Shown here piece by piece: positions 1-9,344 of a DNA stretch of 19,570 bases; positions within the stretch are counted from its first letter, which is position 1, and every line of letters starts with the position of its first letter. The translations under genes were made by a program, and so were the position numbers. The notes below the pieces were generated by a model. The model searched no databases and had not been told where the DNA came from. It worked only from the letters and a program-made list of their open reading frames with translations. The stretch comes from Triparma columacea (lineage: Eukaryota > Sar > Bolidophyceae > Parmales > Triparmaceae), in the NCBI GenBank assembly GCA_030267965.1, contig BRYA01000366.1, positions 56,580 to 76,149 on the forward strand. Reading direction: 5' to 3'.

Positions 1-51
1 CCCCCCCCCCCCCCCCCCCCCCCCCCCCCACCACCACCAAACACCGCGTAG
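1..51 (+). repeat. Poly-C run at the end of a truncated intron
   Basis: The first 29 bases are all C, followed by a short CCA repeat and TAG at 49-51, which acts as the splice acceptor for the centrin-like exon. The stretch is therefore the 3' end of an intron whose donor lies outside the window. Long C or G runs recur in other introns and intergenic parts here (for example 17826-17843), so the run may be real. A homopolymer at a window edge can also mark an assembly boundary. Confidence 0.6.
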
Positions 52-147
52 CTCCAGGCAATGATCGAAGAGTTTGACCGTGACCAAGACGGTGAGATCA
101 ACGAGGACGAGTTCAACTACATCATGAGGCAGAATGGGAACGAGTGA
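52..147 (+). CDS. Centrin-like EF-hand protein, last exon (partial)
   Basis: The exon starts after the TAG acceptor at 49-51 and encodes 31 residues beginning LQAMIEEFDRD, ending at TGA 145-147. It holds one complete EF-hand calcium loop, DRDQDGEINEDE, with acidic residues at loop positions 1, 3, 5 and 12, Gly at 6 and Ile at 8. The phrase MIEEFDxDxDGEIN closely matches the fourth EF-hand of centrins, especially the centrin-3/CDC31 type, which sit at basal bodies and spindle poles. Only the C-terminus is present, so a calmodulin-like or other EF-hand protein cannot be excluded. The frame before base 52 is closed by the TAG itself, which supports the splice site. It converges on the SOUL gene, with stop codons 85 bp apart. 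Confidence 0.65.
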   Translation, partial: LQAMIEEFDRDQDGEINEDEFNYIMRQNGNE

Positions 148-232
148 TCGGGAAGCATCCTTCTCCTTAATACGTCTCTGATTTTGTTGTGTTAGAAACA
201 ATCACTATATTCTTAATGCCCTGCCCTTATGT

Positions 233-1447
233 TTAGCAGATGGACCCAAACACCACCCTCCTCTCGACCTTGAACTGCACTTCGTTTCTCCTCTTCCAAG
301 GGCTCGTGAATGGGTCGTTATAATTCGCCACGATCATCCCCTCCACCCCCCCCACAATCTCCCATTCTTCATCCTCCTCCATAGCCTTCATAAGTTCGCC
401 AGCCTTCTCCTTCTGCGCCGCTGGGCTGCTCAGCCCCCCGTACCACATGGCGACCCTGGTCTCCTTCCCCACCTGTACCTTCTCAATCCCCGTCCCATCG
501 AGTGGTGTTGGAGCCTCGTCCTTGAGCTTCTCGTCGTCCCCCCAGTAAGCGCTGGGCATAACGAAGCTCATGCTCTTCTTATCACCCTCGGCTCCCATGA
601 ACACGGGCGTCGTCATAGCCATGGCCTTCTCCTCCTTATTCTTCCCGAATATGTACCCCGCCAACGACTGAAAACCGCGCGGACCACCCTTGTAAATTAG
701 GCTGCAGACGCTGTAGGAGTCGTACTCGCGGACCTCGTACATCTTGGAGGCGGAGCTCTTTATCACAGAGTAGCTGGGGGTCTCGAGACCCTGGGGAGTA
801 CGCTTGAGCATCTCGGACATTGAAACTTTTGCACCGCCCTTCCTGATGGCGTCGCGATGGAGGGACTTTATACCACCGCGGTAATTCTTTAGCTGATTGA
901 GCGTGATGGCGAGGTTCTGACGCCTCGAGGCCTGGGTGGGCTTTGAGTCCCCAGTTATTGAGAGGACGGCACGGAGGAGAAAAAGGTTCACTCGGTATGA
1001 GGGGATGTGGACTGGAAAGGGAAGGACAGCTATTACCTTGGAGAAGGAGGCGGGACGGGTGTCATCAGCGCCCATGCCGATTATGTCGAGCATGCAGTCG
1101 AAGTAGGCCTCAAACTCCCCATCCTCTTGCCCCCTTCCACGCCTCATTGTGGAGATCTTGTCTATGATGGGAGATTTTGATTTACGACGACGAAAACCGG
1201 CAAGGAGGGATTTTAGGTCACTGTTAACGTCACCACGGTTGATAGGAACTACTGGACTAGGATTGATAGTGGTTGAAGTATCTGTTGAAGCATCTGTTGT
1301 TGCATCTGTGGTGGTGGAGTGGATCGAGGTGGTCGAAGAAATTGGGGTGTGGATTGTTGTGGCAGCAATGAAGCTATTAATCCCTCCAACAAATCCATAA
1401 ACAGGACAAATAATCCAGAGGAAGAGTGTGAATGTGCGTATATTCAT
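233..1447 (-). CDS. SOUL family heme-binding protein, probably plastid-targeted
   Basis: The protein has 404 residues. The SOUL domain covers about 221-398, recognised by the run from LETPSYSVIKSS through YEVREYDSYSVCS, GFQSLAGYIFGKN, AMAMTTPVF, MSFVMPSAYW, AGELMKAM and ANYNDPFTSPWKRRNEV. SOUL/p22HBP proteins bind heme or tetrapyrroles, and plant and algal members sit in plastids or the cytosol. Residues 1-18 form a hydrophobic signal peptide (FTLFLWIICPVYG) followed directly by Phe19, then a Ser/Thr-rich stretch to about residue 65; a signal peptide followed by Phe is the hallmark of bipartite plastid leaders in algae with red secondary plastids. Residues 100-220 are a less conserved N-terminal region. 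Bases 941-1036 could be a stopless 96-bp intron (GTAATA donor, atypical AAG acceptor); removing it would give 372 residues. Family assignment is firm; plastid targeting is inferred. Confidence 0.88.
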   Translation of the reverse strand: MNIRTFTLFLWIICPVYGFVGGINSFIAATTIHTPISSTTSIHSTTTDATTDASTDTSTTINPSPVVPINRGDVNSDLKSLLAGFRRRKSKSPIIDKISTMRRGRGQEDGEFEAYFDCMLDIIGMGADDTRPASFSKVIAVLPFPVHIPSYRVNLFLLRAVLSITGDSKPTQASRRQNLAITLNQLKNYRGGIKSLHRDAIRKGGAKVSMSEMLKRTPQGLETPSYSVIKSSASKMYEVREYDSYSVCSLIYKGGPRGFQSLAGYIFGKNKEEKAMAMTTPVFMGAEGDKKSMSFVMPSAYWGDDEKLKDEAPTPLDGTGIEKVQVGKETRVAMWYGGLSSPAAQKEKAGELMKAMEEDEEWEIVGGVEGMIVANYNDPFTSPWKRRNEVQFKVERRVVFGSIC

Positions 1448-1483
1448 GATATATTATGGTGTTATGCTGATTTCTGAATGGGG

Positions 1484-1505
1484 GGCGATTGTCCGAATTA
1501 TGCCC
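1484..1505 (-). promoter_or_regulatory. Promoter-proximal 22-bp motif, SOUL side
   Basis: Read in the direction of the SOUL gene, this site contains GGCATAATTCGGACAATC and lies 37 bp before the ATG at 1447. An identical 22-bp copy in the same orientation relative to its own gene lies before the EF-hand gene at 2326-2347. The matched position and orientation suggest a core promoter or 5' UTR element. The alternative is the terminal inverted repeats of an inserted element. Confidence 0.45.
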
Positions 1506-1731
1506 TTTTTCTGCCCATTTGTGACCTGCTGACCAATATGTAAGTTCCCGACCGTATTGGGAAGATTGATTGGTATCGGAACGACTGTGACGGGCGTGCA
1601 GACCGAGAAAGCTAAATAACGGTCTCAGACGTTGCCGAGGAGGTGAATAATTGGGGGAAAACTGTTCATGTGTGACCAAGTAAAGGAGGAAAAATGACCT
1701 TTAAATTCATAATTTTGCTTTCATTTCGGAC

Positions 1732-1808
1732 TACTTCGCGCGTCTAAAGTATTCTCCGGCGGGATAATAGGATCAGTATTCAGGAACTTGCTTTAGACGC
1801 GCGAAGTA
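1732..1808. repeat. 18-bp perfect inverted repeat with a 41-bp loop
   Basis: Bases 1732-1749 (TACTTCGCGCGTCTAAAG) are exactly reverse-complemented at 1791-1808. The arms stop pairing at both ends. As RNA or extruded DNA this would form a strong hairpin. It lies roughly a third of the way into the divergent intergenic region, and its role is unknown. Confidence 0.8.
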
Positions 1809-2325
1809 TCACTTGCTAACCCCCACTCTCACCTACCAGGGTAGCCCCGATGCCTACCAAATTCAGGTTTACAATGTAATTGAGTCCTTGCAGGCTCTAG
1901 GTCGATCCCAACCTTTATATTTATTACTATTATGGTATTCATAGTACGAAAATTACAAATAAATGTCGTTCACTCCATTAAAATAAAAATATCAGAACAA
2001 ACCATGTCTGCTTCTATATCAAATTTAGATACTTTTACGACCTCGGAAATCAATTGCGAAAGTACCCCGCGAAAGTGCCGCTGTATTCCTACCGATAGTT
2101 GCGCCCTCTTGGGCCTCAAAATCCCTTCCTCTTTCAGCCAAGGATTATGTGCCACCGACCAGGCAAGTTTAAGGGTAAAATAAAAGACATGTAGGCGCGA
2201 AGCGCCAGGTTTTTACATTGGAATGCTCTCATTATTACTCAAGTAAGCGACATATCATATATTAGAACGTTCTTATTCACGTTGTAAGGTGTGAGGTCTC
2301 TCTCACTTTTTGCTTGAGAAAACAG

Positions 2326-2347
2326 GGGCATAATTCGGACAATCGCC
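2326..2347 (+). promoter_or_regulatory. Promoter-proximal 22-bp motif, EF-hand side
   Basis: This is the second exact copy of the 22-bp motif, ending 41 bp before the ATG at 2389 and pointing in the direction of the EF-hand gene. See the copy at 1484-1505. A search of the other intergenic regions in this window by eye found no further copy. Confidence 0.45.
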
Positions 2348-2388
2348 GGGGGCTTGATTTTTCAGGGATTTTTTGGACAGATTTTGCC

Positions 2389-3057
2389 ATGCTGGCCCGT
2401 TTCGCAATGCGTGGAGCTCTTAGAGCAACTGTTAGACGTTATCAATCCACCCAAGCTGTAAACACGCTTGTAAGTACATATTGATGTATAGCAGAGGAAA
2501 TATTAGTAACTTCAGCCACGCAGGCGTTCTTGATGTTCAACAGAATCGAATTAAAACACTTCTCCTGCATCACAAACGCGCAATCACTAAATAAAACCCT
2601 ATCATATCATCACTCACACCCTCAATCACACCCTCAATGACACCATCGTAGGCTTCAGTATTTGAAGAATATAGGGAGAAGAATTACGCCCAGACTTTAC
2701 CTAGTAGATTTGCTAAAGAGGTCGTTGGAGCGGCTGATGCTAACGGTGACGGATTTCTCACTAAGGAGGAGGTTCGTGACCGAACATCTCCAAATGCAAC
2801 AATGACAATGACCCCCCCAACACTGACCCACCCCACCTCCCTCCATCCTTTCAGATTGCCACCATCTTCGAGAACATTGGGGCTACCGAGGCTATGTCGA
2901 GCGACGAGATCAACGAAGCTGTCAATACGCTCGCTGGCGCCGACGGGGAGGTGAGAATGGCAAACAAAGGACTTCCAACTGTCACTTACTAACCCCTCTT
3001 CGCTCACGGCAGCTTTCTACTGCCGAGTTCATCGATTTGTTGACGGGGAAAAAGTGA
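2389..3057 (+). CDS. EF-hand protein with mitochondrial-type leader
   Basis: There are four exons at 2389-2469, 2652-2771, 2855-2950 and 3013-3057, all phase 0, giving 113 residues. Residues 1-20 (MLARFAMRGALRATVRRYQS) are rich in Arg, Ala and Ser with no acids, a typical mitochondrial presequence ending in the RRYxS pattern common at cleavage sites. Residues 56-67 form a full EF-hand calcium loop, DANGDGFLTKEE. A second EF-hand near the C-terminus (GADGELSTAEF) has lost the acidic residues at loop positions 1 and 3 and probably binds calcium poorly. Introns are 182, 83 and 62 bp; the second has a GTTCGT donor, weaker than the others, but it is the only one that keeps the EF-hand frame. No family beyond EF-hand is recognised. 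A small mitochondrial calcium-binding protein is the inference. Confidence 0.72.
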
Positions 3058-3224
3058 AGGGTTGTTTGGAAGGAGCAGGCAAGGCACACACAATTTTTAA
3101 AGTAACACACATGAAAACAATGTGCTTTGATACTACAAATCACATGACGCTTTACACCCATACCTCCCCCGCACGCTCATATATATATTATATTATACTC
3201 CGCTCATATGCTCTCCTCCCTCGT

Positions 3225-6200
3225 TCACCCTAACAATCCCCTCAACTGCCCCAACACCACTGGTTCACACCCCTCAAGCACTTCCCTCCACCTCTCGTCC
3301 CCAATAATCCCCCCCATCCCCTCTAATCTCTCTTTAATGAACCCCTTCAAATCCCCCATTACCGGATCCCTCTCTACCTCGCCCGCCAACCTCCTCTCAT
3401 GTTCGTCCTTGCCACAATCTATTGTCTCCTCCCCGCTATCGTAAAATGTCTCATCCCCCCCTCCACCCTCCTTCTCCTCCCCCGCTAAGACGTCAACGCA
3501 CATGTTGACGTATTCGTCCATCCTCCTAACCACAGCCTCACCCCACTCCCCCCCCCCTCTTTCCATCAAGCTCCCCAAGAACATTACCCAGACCCTCCTC
3601 CTAATCCTCCCCGTCCTCCCCCACCCATATCCCACGCAGTCAAACTTCTCAAAGAACAGCCCCACCACATCCTCAACCCTCACCCCTGCCCCCCCCACCG
3701 CATTCCCCACCGCCCCCCTGTCTGCCATGGCGCACCTCGCGACAACGCTCATCCACTGGCACAGCGTAACGTCAGGCTCCCTCTCCTCCCTCTCCTCGAT
3801 CGCGTCCCTGCAGCACCCCACCATCCTCCCCACGACGCCACCCCCCGCCAGCATGCCGGTACCCTCGAGGGGGAACCTCCTCATTATCGCGTCGAGCGCC
3901 AGCATCACGTAGGTGGCGGCCTTGGTCTTTACCTCCCCCACTGTCTTCATAAACATCTCACCAACCAACCCGGCGTGGGCCTGAAGGAACACCGACCCGC
4001 CCTGGATTATGTAGGTCTCAAGGAGGAGGAAGGAGGTCTTTAGGTGCTCCCAGTCTAAGGAGATCACGAGGGAACTGATCTTGGGGAATAGGAGGTGGAG
4101 GGACGAGTTATAGGTGGGGGAGAGTCTGAAGGAGGGGGGAGAGCGAATCGGTTAGCAACAAGATAAGTCTCGACTTCAACCCTCTCCTCAGCTCGCTTCG
4201 CCACCCTCGCTGCCCCCTCACCTCATCATCCCCAACCAAAGCCTCAAAGCATCCTCCGTTAAATGAACATTCTCCCCCCCATCCCCCCCCACGCTGAAAT
4301 CGAGCATCGGCACCACAATCGGGTAAAGCACCCCCACCCCCTCCCCACCCACAACCCCGACAATGCTCGTGAGTATGTTGAGAACGTGCTTCCTCAAAAT
4401 GTTCTTCTCCGCTCCGCACTTCTCCCAGACACCGAGGAGGGGAACGACGACTGCGTTTGCGGCCTCGACGCCGAGGGAGCTTCCCATGCGAGCGACGAGG
4501 ACACCGCAAGTTGAAAGTATGAGTGTCATCATCTCCAGCTCCTGAGGGGTGGAGGACCGGGGGGGAGGGGAGGGGAGGGGTGTTAGAAAACTTAACAGCC
4601 ATCCAGCTGTTCTGCCGCACTCGCTTTGCTCGGCGATCGTAGCCGCCGCCCTCACCTCCACCTTGGCGAGTAGCCCGTATATGCCCCCCACGAAAACCGC
4701 AGCCAGGGGCTTGAATGCCTCCGTCATGAAGTTCCAGTCCTCAAACACCGCGTTCAAGGTCTGCACGCACGTCAGCTTGACCATGGCGTCCGACCCTGCC
4801 CCCTCGTCTTTGATCACGTGCACCAGGGCGCTGTAAATTTGGGGCCTCAGGGCGTCTGTGAGGTCCTGGACCCAGCACCCGAGTAGCCAAACCAGTCTGT
4901 GCCTGAGGATGGGCACCCCCGGCCTCCTGGGGCACCTCTGCATCACGGCCGTTAGGGCCGGCGCTAGAGACCTATCGAACCAACGCACGAAGTCGACGAC
5001 ACTGTCGTCCAGGACGTAGCTCGCGATCCCCGCGGCGGTGTAAACGGCGTCCCAGTAGAGCACCAGGGGATCGCCGACGTAGTCGGAGAGGCGCTCCCGC
5101 TGGCCCGTGCAGTCCACGCCGACGTACTCAGACCGAGCGGCCGAGAGCTGACCCTCAAAGTCTGACAGCAGATTCGAGAGGAATCCACCGAGCATTTCTA
5201 GCCCCCCCTTGCTCTCAAGGAGGGCAAGGAAGAGCTGCTGGCCAGCGGATTTAACGTCATCCGACGATGTGGATTGGCTTTCCGAGGTCAAGTATCCCTC
5301 AGGATCTTCATCCCAGGCCGTCAATTCATCGATTGTTAGAGGCATAAGGCCCGTCACTGCGAGATTGGCTAGCTCCTGGCATGTGGAGGACGAGAAAAAT
5401 GCCGCTGTCGTGTTGATTGCGTTCAAGAGGGAGTCAGAGTCAAGGGCAGCGTCACCCTTTGAAGTTATTGAGGACTTTGTGTGGTACTGTGACATGCTGC
5501 GAAGAGAGGGAGGGGGAGGAGCGAATCGACGACATGGATAAGTGAAATCGAAGGGTCCACCTCAGGGTCGCAGGGTTGGGGTACGTCTAGGGAAAGAGGT
5601 ATTTGTTGTTTGGTCCTCGCTTAGCTCCCCCCCACCACCTCATAACAAGATCGTTGTGCCCCTCACCTATCCTCCACGCTATTGCTTTTATCGTATACTG
5701 AGCAGACTCTGACGTTAGAAATAAAATTCGAGCTACATATGGCCAGCTTTTTGAACACAAAGGGCTGTCCCGGGTGCTTGGAGGAGGTACAGGACACGAG
5801 CGCCTTGTGGAAAAAGGATAGATGAGGGGCGAGGAAACGAGAGAATTGAAGCGGGTAGTTGACCTGTGGTTGGGAAAAGGTTGGGAGGAGCGAAGCGACG
5901 AACATGGGTTAGTGAAACCACAGGGGGAGGAGGATTAGGTTATTTGACTGTCGCTTAGTGCCCCCTATTCACCTGCGAGTCGACGACCGTTGAAGCTAGC
6001 CTATCGAGAATCTTGAGGAAAGTCACGTGGACTGGGTGCTCGGTTGGGATTCTCGGCAGGGCCGCGCAGAGCAGATCCAGGAGGGTCAAAGAACTGCTAA
6101 AAAATAGACCAACGAGGTTAACCGTTTCCGCAGTTGAAAGGAGAGAGGGGAGCGTGTTTGTTAGGAGCTTGTTTGCAATCTTGGTCAGGATCTTGAAGTG

Positions 6201-7022
6201 AATGAGGAGGTCTTGATTTACGCTTGCGAGGGCAGTAGGATCAGCGGAGGTTAGGACAGGGCTCAATTGGTTGCAGTAATCGGTGAAAAGCTTTACAACG
6301 GTGGGAAATGAGGCAGACGAAATCATCGCGAAGTTTTTCTTGTGGAGAAGAATTCGTTGCATGGAAAGCTCCTTCAAGAGCTTGTTGAGACAATTTGTAG
6401 TGAAATTGTTTCCCGGAAGAGACTGCAGCAAGGTAGGGAGAAGCGCAGGGAACTCGGAAGCAGTATCGCTACGCCCAATCTTCGCAACTATCGCGCAGAT
6501 TGAATTCCTGATGGTGCTTGTGAATGGAAGGGGCGGAGGTATCTGAAGAGAAGAAATCAAAGTTCTTCTTAGATAATTCTTAGTGTCCGGCGTAAGCTCC
6601 GGCGGGGTTGCCCGATTTGCTGCCGAATGGCTTGCGTCCAATTGAACCGTCTTCTTCCTCAGCATTCCCCCCCTTGGCTTCCATCTCGTTGAAATGAGAG
6701 CCTTTATCAGCAGGATAGACGACAACTATTCGGGCGAGAAAATAGAAAAGCAACATGGGTGAGTTTTTCGCACACCTAACCTTCATTCTTTAGCGTCCAT
6801 CCTCACCTGCAATCCCTCCTCCCTCGAGACACCACCCCCTCCTCCCATTCCTCCTTCTCCCACGGCCATCATCGTTGCCTCCAGGGAGGTCTTGAAGACA
6901 TTTATTAGCGTCACGAGGTATGCATTGACGTCTCGCTTACTGAAATCAAGTAGATCAGCCTCAATGGCCTTGATTTCATTCGGGTCTCGCGATCCAGACA
7001 AAGTCAGGAGCTTCTCCTCCAT
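3225..7022 (-). CDS. IPO11: Importin-11 (karyopherin-beta nuclear import receptor)
   Basis: Six exons: 7022-6807, 6725-5973, 5863-5667, 5496-4656, 4541-4222 and 4125-3225. They join in frame to about 1,075 residues; human importin-11 is about 975. The family (yeast Kap120) carries cargo through the nuclear pore in a Ran-GTP-dependent cycle. Collinear matches to importin-11 include the N-terminal importin-beta helices (LLTLSGSRDPNEIKAIEADL), IVAKIGR...EFPALLPTLLQS, the hallmark LTIDELTAWDEDPEG, VYTAAGIASYVLDDS, RLVWLLGCWVQDL, LTEDALRLWLGMM and the C-terminal ERDPVMGDLKGFIKERL. Introns are 81, 109, 170, 114 and 96 bp. The fourth (4542-4655) has no stop and a length divisible by three, so retention would add 38 residues; homology favours splicing. 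A Gly-rich insert interrupts the N-terminal domain. The start at 7022 aligns with family N-termini. Residue similarity is strongest in the middle. Confidence 0.9.
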
Positions 7023-7299
7023 CGTAATGAGCACTAGAAGAGGATTTTCGGTTAATCGAATTCGCAATATACGCACAGAGGAAGGTTCGGGACGTGGTAT
7101 TGCTGGAGTGAAGAAGTGGGGGGTCAGGCCACAAAGTGGCCACAAAAGAAAAGAAAGGAAGATGGTGGAAACGTCGCAAGGCGTTACAAAGGCTTGTTTC
7201 GGAGCGACAGTGTCGCGACAAACGAAGAGAAAATTATAATAAGTAGTTTCCTTTCCTTTCGTGTGCTGAAAAACCATTTGCAAATTTCCTTTGCACAAG
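7023..7299. promoter_or_regulatory. Probable importin-11 promoter with clustered palindromes
   Basis: These 277 bp lie between the DSCC1 stop and the IPO11 start, both on the minus strand. They include GGCCAC-AAA-GTGGCC at 7127-7141 (with a direct repeat GGCCACAAA at 7127 and 7138), and overlapping palindromes GCGACA-G-TGTCGC at 7204-7216 and TGTCGCGACA at 7211-7220. These could be transcription-factor sites for IPO11. No coding potential was recognised. Confidence 0.4.
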
Positions 7300-8938
7300 T
7301 TACGCCAAAGGGGGTTTCTCGATCCAGACTCCGTCCGTGTAGACGGCGTACTTTAAAAGCAGCGAGGAGCAATTCTCATTCTCCTTGCAGATATCATCGA
7401 GGAAGGGTGAAATGTCCACCTCCTTCCACTGCTCTCTCTCCTTGAAGAGTCTCTGGAAGCGCTGGGAGGGCTCCACTGGTAGAGAGGAGGAGGGAAAGAA
7501 GCTGAGAATGTCATCTCCAACCTTGGCATCGAAAGTAGAGAGGCAGAGGGGGGCGAGGAGGGACTCGGGGGGCGTGTAGGAAGTGCACTGGTGAGGCATC
7601 TCCGCATTCCACTTTGAAAGGAACTGCAATGAATGGGGGGTGCAGAAGAAGTAGGGAAAGGAGGAGCAGAAAAGGGGTGAGCAGAAATCATCCCGTACTC
7701 CGACCCTTTCCGCGGCTCGCTTCGTTTTGTCAACTCACCTCTTTCCTCTGCCAATCCTTCTTGGACAGCAGCTTCCTCGCCTTGAAGGACGCGACCTTTG
7801 CAACGTCGAGCTGGCAGACCTGGTCGGCATCGATGCCGTCCTTACTGTTGACGGTTAGACAGTGGGCGATGACGCCCTTTTCGGTGGAAATGTCCCCCCT
7901 GACGGACTTGAGGAGCTTGGGGAGCTCGATAGCGTCCAAGTCCCAGTCGTTGGCTGACACGACAGCTAAGATCTCGTCGAAAGCTTCGGCCATAAGCTCC
8001 TCGCTCACCACAGTCAGCTTGTTGTTATCCTCCGTCACAACAAAGCCCTCAACCTGAGGTGAGAGAAGCGGCGAGAGAAGCGGCAAGCGAAGCGAGTCGT
8101 GGAGAGGGTAGCATAATTAGCGGAAATTTACTAACATGAGGTGCCCCTCCAACCCCCCCCGATACAACCGTCAGTGTGTTCCTCCGCGTTGCTTTTTGCC
8201 TATTCTCACCTTCTTCAAAGCAGCCTCCATCTCCGACTTTGAACTCTGCATGACGACGCAGAGCTCCTCGAACGTGTGCCTCTTGGCACTCTTCTCCTGA
8301 CACTCCTCCCCGTAACCCTCGTAGGTACTAGAGGAAAGGATCTGATACAGCCGAGAGAAGTCCAGGTAGTGCCTCGTCAGCTCATAGTGAAATGAGGGGC
8401 AGACGTTAGCATTCAACTGCGTAGGTGGCGGAAGTCAGGGAGGAGCGAAGCAGCGGCCGAAGGGGGTTACAAGTGAGGCGAGCAAAGCGGCGAGTAGCAA
8501 GAAATTCATGCTCTATAAAATAGGTGCATTGTATCGTCGCTTCGCTCTGCTCTGCTCCGCCCCCCTTCTGCTTACCTTCGCCCTCTTCCCACCCCCATCT
8601 GCCCTATTTTCCTCCTCCTCGTCATCTTCTTCACCGTCACCACCCTCAGGCAAACTGGAAGAAGGAGGGACGACAACAAACGTATTTGAAGACTCCACTT
8701 TGGACATGAGGAACGAGCGGTCCGAAAAAACAAGCGCCGCCTGAGATGAACCTTCAGCACCAACGATATTAGCGCCCTGAAGGGCCTCTGACACACTCTT
8801 TTTTCCATCTCCAATGTCGGAGGCGGGAGGCAGCTCAACCAAAAATAGAGAATCATCAGCCGGGAAAGATTTGTCCTTCGTCACGCTTCCACAAGATTCT
8901 ACCTCAATCAGCGCTCTTCTCGCACCATTCTCGAGCAT
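7300..8938 (-). CDS. DSCC1: Sister chromatid cohesion protein DCC1
   Basis: Four exons, 8938-8576, 8416-8210, 8053-7739 and 7623-7300, all phase 0, give 402 residues (human DSCC1 has 393). DCC1 is a subunit of the alternative clamp loader CTF18-RFC, with CTF18 and CTF8; it acts at replication forks in the nucleus in PCNA loading and sister chromatid cohesion. Collinear matches include DDSLFLVELPP and AALVFSDRSFLMSKVESSNTFVVVPP near the N-terminus, YEGYGEE and FEELCVVMQSSKSEMEAAL in the middle, and the winged-helix tail from SQRFQRLFKEREQWKEVDISPFLDDIC to SSLLLKYAVYTDGVW. An acidic EEDDEEEE stretch ends exon 1. A TAA stop stands in frame shortly before the ATG, supporting the start. Introns are 159, 156 and 115 bp. 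TCTP lies head to head, 406 bp away. Confidence 0.88.
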
Positions 8939-9344
8939 CCTCGATTGGAAGATCTTAGGGTGTGATTGATTTTCGCGTAAAAATTCCGAGTAAAACTCAG
9001 GTAAAACTTAGAAAACAGAATTGTAAGCAGCAGCATCTCTCCGCCACCCAATCTTACCACCCAACTCGATAATATGGACACACTTAAAGCTCGGATCACG
9101 CTTTACCCCCCACGTGTGCACCAACAGCCAGCAAAGCTAGTTTCCCGTTTTCGGTGGACGACATTTGGATGGACCAAAGTGCAGCCATCTTTGAGTGCTG
9201 AGGTCACTGCACCTGATCCTTCCACACATCCGCCAATATAACAATATTTCTCCTCGCTTTGTTCCTCCACTCCCCCTCCTGTATCCCTCAATTCCTCTCA
9301 CCCTGCCACCACCACTCCCCCAATCCCTCCACCTCGCAGAAAAG
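8939..9344. promoter_or_regulatory. Divergent promoter region between DSCC1 and TCTP
   Basis: This 406-bp gap serves two outward-facing genes. It holds a CACGTG box near 9111 and, on the TCTP side, a long pyrimidine-rich run from about 9245 ending CTCGCAG just before AAAAG-ATG. That run looks like the 3' end of an intron in the TCTP 5' UTR, or a pyrimidine-rich leader. No convincing coding sequence was seen. Confidence 0.4.

Larger units (their letters stand above)
1448..2388. other. Divergent intergenic region between the SOUL and EF-hand genes
   Basis: These 941 bp separate two genes transcribed away from each other. The open frames inside are short and show no recognisable domain. It contains a 22-bp inverted pair hugging both start codons (1484-1505 and 2326-2347), an 18-bp perfect inverted repeat (1732-1749 and 1791-1808), a GGCGC-GAA-GCGCC mini-hairpin at 2194-2206, and the 10-bp palindrome AGAACGTTCT at about 2264-2273, which fits the nGAAnnTTCn half-site pair of heat-shock elements. 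The middle (about 1910-2000) is AT-rich. Intron-like signals also occur on the + strand (GTAAGT near 1541, CTAAC near 1816, CAG near 1840), so an unrecognised non-coding transcript is possible. Confidence 0.6.

Noticed and set aside
1..29. Poly-C run as a telomere or chromosome end
   Set aside because: There is no repeat unit such as CCCTAA. The run leads straight into a splice acceptor and exon, so an intron homopolymer or assembly edge is more likely.
1932..2183. 83-residue open frame on the plus strand as a gene
   Set aside because: AT-rich low-similarity sequence with no domain and no splice or start context beyond chance; overlaps frames on the other strand.
1484..2347. An 864-bp transposon with 22-bp terminal repeats
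   Set aside because: No transposase frame, no convincing target duplication beyond G runs, and the ends sit precisely next to two start codons in promoter-like positions. Kept only as the alternative reading of the motif finding.
9195..9344. N-terminal extension of TCTP from an upstream ATG
   Set aside because: TCTP family members begin at MIIY. The extension is Pro/Leu-rich translation of a pyrimidine tract typical of an intron end or leader.
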